Positions 60,629-64,000 of a stretch of DNA of 64,000 nucleotides are shown in pieces. The notes beneath the pieces are model-generated. The model saw only the letters and a list, made by a program, of their open reading frames with translations. It had not been told where the DNA came from and ran no database searches. The stretch lies in NCBI RefSeq assembly GCF_040954835.1, contig NC_090711.1, forward strand, positions 1,681,501 to 1,745,500, written 5' to 3'. How positions within the stretch are numbered: the first letter of the stretch is position 1; each line of letters starts with the position of its first letter. The DNA comes from Lepisosteus oculatus. Taxonomy: Eukaryota > Chordata > Actinopteri > Semionotiformes > Lepisosteidae. The position numbers and the translations under genes were made by a program.

Positions 60629-63493
60629 TCAAGCAGCTGCAGTAATGGCTTTTCCCTTGGCCCTGGAGAGGGCTGCGCTCCGAGGGGCCCCCAGCCCAGT
60701 GCCCTGGAACTCTCCCTTCTTCAGCAGGCTGGCCATGTAGACCTGGGCCTGGGGGCCACGCCGCCATGGCTTCAGCTGCGAGTCAAAGCGCTGGTGGGCA
60801 AACAGCTGTTCTTCATCCAGATGTGGCCTGATGTGCACCCCAGCTGCTCGCTGCTGCCACTGGAATAGGCAGAGCTGGCGCACGCTCCTCTTCTGCCCCA
60901 GCAGAGTGGCCAGGCCCAGGGGCGTTAAGCCCTGGCTGTCGGGCTGGCTTGCTGGTGCCCCCCAGCTCAGAAGCAGTTCCACACACTGGGGGTGCCCCTG
61001 GCCTGCGGCCACATGCAGAGCCCCCCTCCCCTGCTGTGTCTGCATCTTCACATTGGCTCCTGCATGACACACAGACAGAGTGACACGAGTTAGAGTCTGT
61101 TCTTCACCTGCATCTGCAATTCCTTGCATGACTGCTGCACAGGACTTGCATCATAGTTGCATTTACATGATTCCAAGAAAGAAAGAGGGGGGTGATGGAG
61201 GATTATTGTGTTGATGGTGTAACAGCTCCTTCCCTTCCACTTAATGTGTTGAAATCCAAAACCATGATCACTGATTATAGAAAAGCCACCAATTGCTGCA
61301 AAACCAGCAGTCACTGCAGGAGCAAGAATATGAATTGTTCACTGCTAGAAATATCCATATTAATTTGTAATAACAGTTGCTGATTACAAGCTTACATTTG
61401 AGAAAAACACAGACGTAAGAAGAGCCAACAGAGACTGTTCTTCCTAAGAAAACTGTTCCTTTAATGTGTGGGTGTGGTACAATGACGACTTTATTCTACA
61501 GAAAGTTGAACCTGTCCTGACATTCACTGCAGTAGCCTGGATTGGGAACCTTAATACACACAATTAAAACACTGAGCAGGATAGTGAAGGCTCATGTTCA
61601 ACCCAGATTCATGTGCCACAGAACCAAGTTGTTTCAACAGCTATTAAGCTGCTTAACTTGTTCAATTGATGGAATGTTTTACTTTATAAATTTCGATTTT
61701 CTTCCTCATCACACAGGTGTGCCTCTTATTTGCTCACGGGTCCCCGCTGTGTGAAATGTATCGTGTCGCGCCTCTTACCTGCCTGCAAAGCAAACCCCCT
61801 CTGCGGCAGTGGGAGGAAGGACGCTGGAGCGCGCGCCGGCTCTTACCGTTGTGCAGCAGGAAGCGGACGGCTGGCAGGTGCCCGCGGTGCGCGCTGATGA
61901 ACAGTGCCGAGAAGGCGCGGCGAGCCTGCCACGCTGTCATCTCGGGGGCAGCCCCACAGTCCCGGGACGCACACAGACTGCTCCCCCTTGGCAAGAGAGA
62001 CTGGAGCTGCCACACACACACAGAGAACCAGCTTGATCCTCAGGACGCGGAGAAGCAGCAGCTCTCTGGAACCGCGGATCTGGAGTTTTCCAGGATCCGG
62101 TTATTTTATCATTGTGAAATCATCCACTTACTGCATTACGCCAGCAAAACGATTACTACTAAACACTACACTTCCTGGCTTTTCTAAGCATTTGGCAGGT
62201 GCTTTGCATGCTAAAAGAGCAGTTACAGCCACCATGGCAAAGATTTATTCAAACCAACAAGTTTTGTGAAGAGGCAATATACCCAGTGAATTAACAATGT
62301 GTGAAAGGAGCATTGAAACCGACAGTATCAGCAATGCAATGAACGCTATTCAGAACAAGTCTACTTCCAGGAAACAGATCCGTTCTGATGCAGCTGAAAA
62401 CAAGGTTTAAAATCCAATAAGCATTAAACAGCTAATACACAGAAACTAAGGGGATGTGTATTTAATGCTGATAACAGGAGGCACTTATTTACACAAAGGG
62501 TTGTGGGAGCCTGGAACAAGCTACACAGCTGATGTTGAAGCTGATACCTTGGCTGATTTCAATAAACTGCAATTACCTACTTTAAAGTGCGCCCTAAATT
62601 GTAAGGCTGTTTTGTAATTAAATGTTAAACATCGGAGCTACAGATTGGTCAATTTCACCAGGTCTGGTGCCCCAGTCAAATCGAGCATCGTCGTGGAAGG
62701 CGTCTCTTGTCCAAGGGGGGCACCAAAGTACACTGCTCTCTTCCTGACAAGGGCCCCCCGACACCCCCGGGTGGGGATCTGAGGAAACGGGAGCCAGTTC
62801 GAGGAGGAGCGATGAGGGCTGGTGATATCAGCGGAAGGAGTGACCCTACGGCATTCTAACTATGCGCTCCTCCTTGGCTCGGCTCTGACACGCCCCCTCA
62901 TGCGAGATAATACTCCGCTGACTAGTTTTTGGCTGGTAATGTTTAGGACCTACATGTCTTAAGCCATCTCATACTAACACTTGTTTAATGCTGTTAACAG
63001 AAGCATATCATCTCTCATAAAACACTGCCTGCTTTTCAAAATGCCCATAATCACTTTGCATTCATGTTTTGATCAGTTTACCAAGCAATTATAGACGTAA
63101 AGGGGCGCATAGTCCCTGATCTACAGTGTCTGCTTCTCGTGTCATTGTGTGTGAAGTGCCTTTTTTTAAAAAAAGCGCAGTCTTCAGGTGCAACATCCAT
63201 GTTTATATTCAGCAGCAACACATTCAAACTAGGTGGTTGTTGTTGTTTTGTGTTCAGGGCTTTGGACATGGTCTGGCTTGAAAGTGCCCGGGTCAGAGAA
63301 GAGCTCTGCAGAAACACGGGTCCTGGGGGTGGACGCGCCTGCTCCCCGACGGCACGAATTACCCTCGGAACGTCCCCAGCTGCAGCAGCCCGCACCAGCT
63401 CCGCCCAGCCGCCCTGGCGCCACACCGTCAGGGTGACCGTGCCGCCCGGGACCACGTCGTTGAACCTGAGGGTGGACTCGTCCGGCATGTCGC
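60629..63493 (-). CDS. ankrd60: ankrd60 (3′ part): ankyrin repeat domain-containing protein 60
   Basis: Three exons on minus: 63363-63493, 61847-62006 and 60629-61059 (stop TGA 60629-60631). Borders are AG/GT and phases fit, giving about 240 residues. The first encodes MPDESTLRFNDVVPGG and VWRQGGWAELV, the end of a ubiquitin-like fold as in human ANKRD60. The second has ALFISAHRGHLPAVRFLLHNG, an ankyrin repeat. The third has GRGALHVAAGQGHPQCVELL and GLTPLGLATLLG, further ankyrin repeats, then a basic C-terminal tail. The first exon's donor ('gtaatt') is weak. The Met at the start of MPDE replaces a Leu or similar residue of relatives and the exon begins with a split codon, so the true start lies upstream, beyond 64000 or unrecognised. 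The protein's function is poorly known. In human the gene lies near PMEPA1 and PCK1, which supports the call. Confidence 0.85.
61189..61595 (+). mobile_element. LINE reverse-transcriptase fragment, copy 2
   Basis: Nearly identical to 58845-59225 in the same orientation, with the same frame breaks. It lies in the ankrd60 intron between 61059 and 61847. Confidence 0.65.
62484..62575 (+). mobile_element. LINE 3′ end fragment
   Basis: Reads LFTQRVVGAWNKLHS before a frame break, matching the LINE C-terminus also seen at 52-168. It lies in the ankrd60 intron between 62006 and 63363. Confidence 0.55.
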
Positions 63494-64000
63494 CTGTCGG
63501 GGGAGGGACAGCCCTTAGTCCGGGTGTGACTCGTGCTGCAGTCGGACCGCGACAGAGCGACAGCACTGTAACTGCGACTGCAGCGGTTTCCTGGAAAAAG
63601 CGATCTTGTCCGGGGTCCTGTGCCTTTGCTCGTGTGCATGGGCTTACAGTCGCCGGCCGTCTTTGGTGCAGACTTGACGGATTTTCACGTTTAGATGTAC
63701 CAAACGCATATCCCCCTCGTGAGGAGTGAAGTGTACTGCGCTCCTACATACACGAGCTGTATTTAAACGGCCAGCCTCGCAGCGCTGCACGGACGGACAT
63801 CAGGAGGCGGATGGACTGAGCCCCAGCGCTCGTCCACACCTGGTGTCCTATCTGTTGCCCGCTTGCGACCTTTGAAGAAACGGAGCGCCGTGGTCGACTG
63901 TCCCGCCCCGTCTCTTATTAGCAAACCATGCTATTTAAATTCTGTTTCCAAACCCACCCCCCCACGCACCGATGACACGTACTGGTGCACTAATCTGTGC
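63494..64000. other. ankrd60 upstream intron or 5′ region
   Basis: The first ubiquitin-like exon of ankrd60 was looked for on the minus strand here and not recognised. The sequence is GC-rich with no repeat I can name. Confidence 0.4.

Noticed and set aside
59950-60767. Open frames of 118-198 codons with repeated QTHTAQ-like peptides
   Set aside because: They are products of the 40-bp minisatellite; only the frame ending at 60629 belongs to a gene.
58845-61595. Direct repeats as LTRs of one retrotransposon
   Set aside because: The repeats contain reverse-transcriptase remnants, lack TG…CA ends, and the DNA between them is an ankrd60 exon and a minisatellite, not gag-pol.

Overview
This window is vertebrate nuclear DNA: split genes with GT–AG introns, long AT-rich 3′ UTRs, minisatellites and many decayed retrotransposons. 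Repeat types (a tRNA-derived SINE, Penelope-like elements with a GIY-YIG endonuclease end, L2/CR1/Rex-like LINE ends, and interspersed repeats common in fish genomes) point to a ray-finned fish. A non-teleost such as a gar or bowfin is possible, but this is inference and the species is not fixed by the sequence.

Layout from left to right: (1) the 3′ part of pmepa1 on + (coding exons 2764-2918, 5024-5077, 6347-6889) with a probable long 3′ UTR to about 11.37 kb; (2) a gene-poor spacer with a 69-bp minisatellite; (3) complete pck1 on − (nine coding exons, 18679-23419, 623 aa, plus a non-coding first exon and a TATA promoter near 24.70 kb); (4) a spacer with a 41-bp minisatellite; (5) complete ccndbp1 on + (11 coding exons, 29993-35463, 342 aa); (6) two complete tandem transglutaminase genes on −, TGM-A (37020-46747) and TGM-B (49399-57568), each 13 exons and 683 aa, with identical exon lengths and intact Cys-His-Asp triads; (7) the last three exons of ankrd60 on − (60629-63493), its 5′ end lying beyond the window.

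The transglutaminase block is the most unusual part. Exons 2, 3, 5 and 7-10 and some adjoining introns are nearly identical between TGM-A and TGM-B, while the second half of exon 4, the first half of exon 6 and exons 11-13 differ strongly. The switches fall inside exons, which is the pattern left by gene conversion between neighbours. Between the two genes lies an orphan copy of ccndbp1 exon 10 with intact splice sites and only synonymous changes, so the ancestral duplication probably covered ccndbp1 plus the transglutaminase. A second partial exon-4 copy sits inside a TGM-B intron.

The genes do not form a shared pathway: pmepa1 is a TGF-beta/NEDD4 adaptor, pck1 the gluconeogenic cytosolic PEPCK, ccndbp1 a cyclin-D-binding protein, the transglutaminases cross-link proteins, and ankrd60 is a poorly known ankyrin protein. 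The order joins neighbours found in human at 20q13 (PCK1, PMEPA1, ANKRD60) with neighbours at 15q15 (CCNDBP1, EPB42/TGM5/TGM7). I did not find a wholly new biological system; the conversion-shaped gene pair and its relics are the observations most worth following up.
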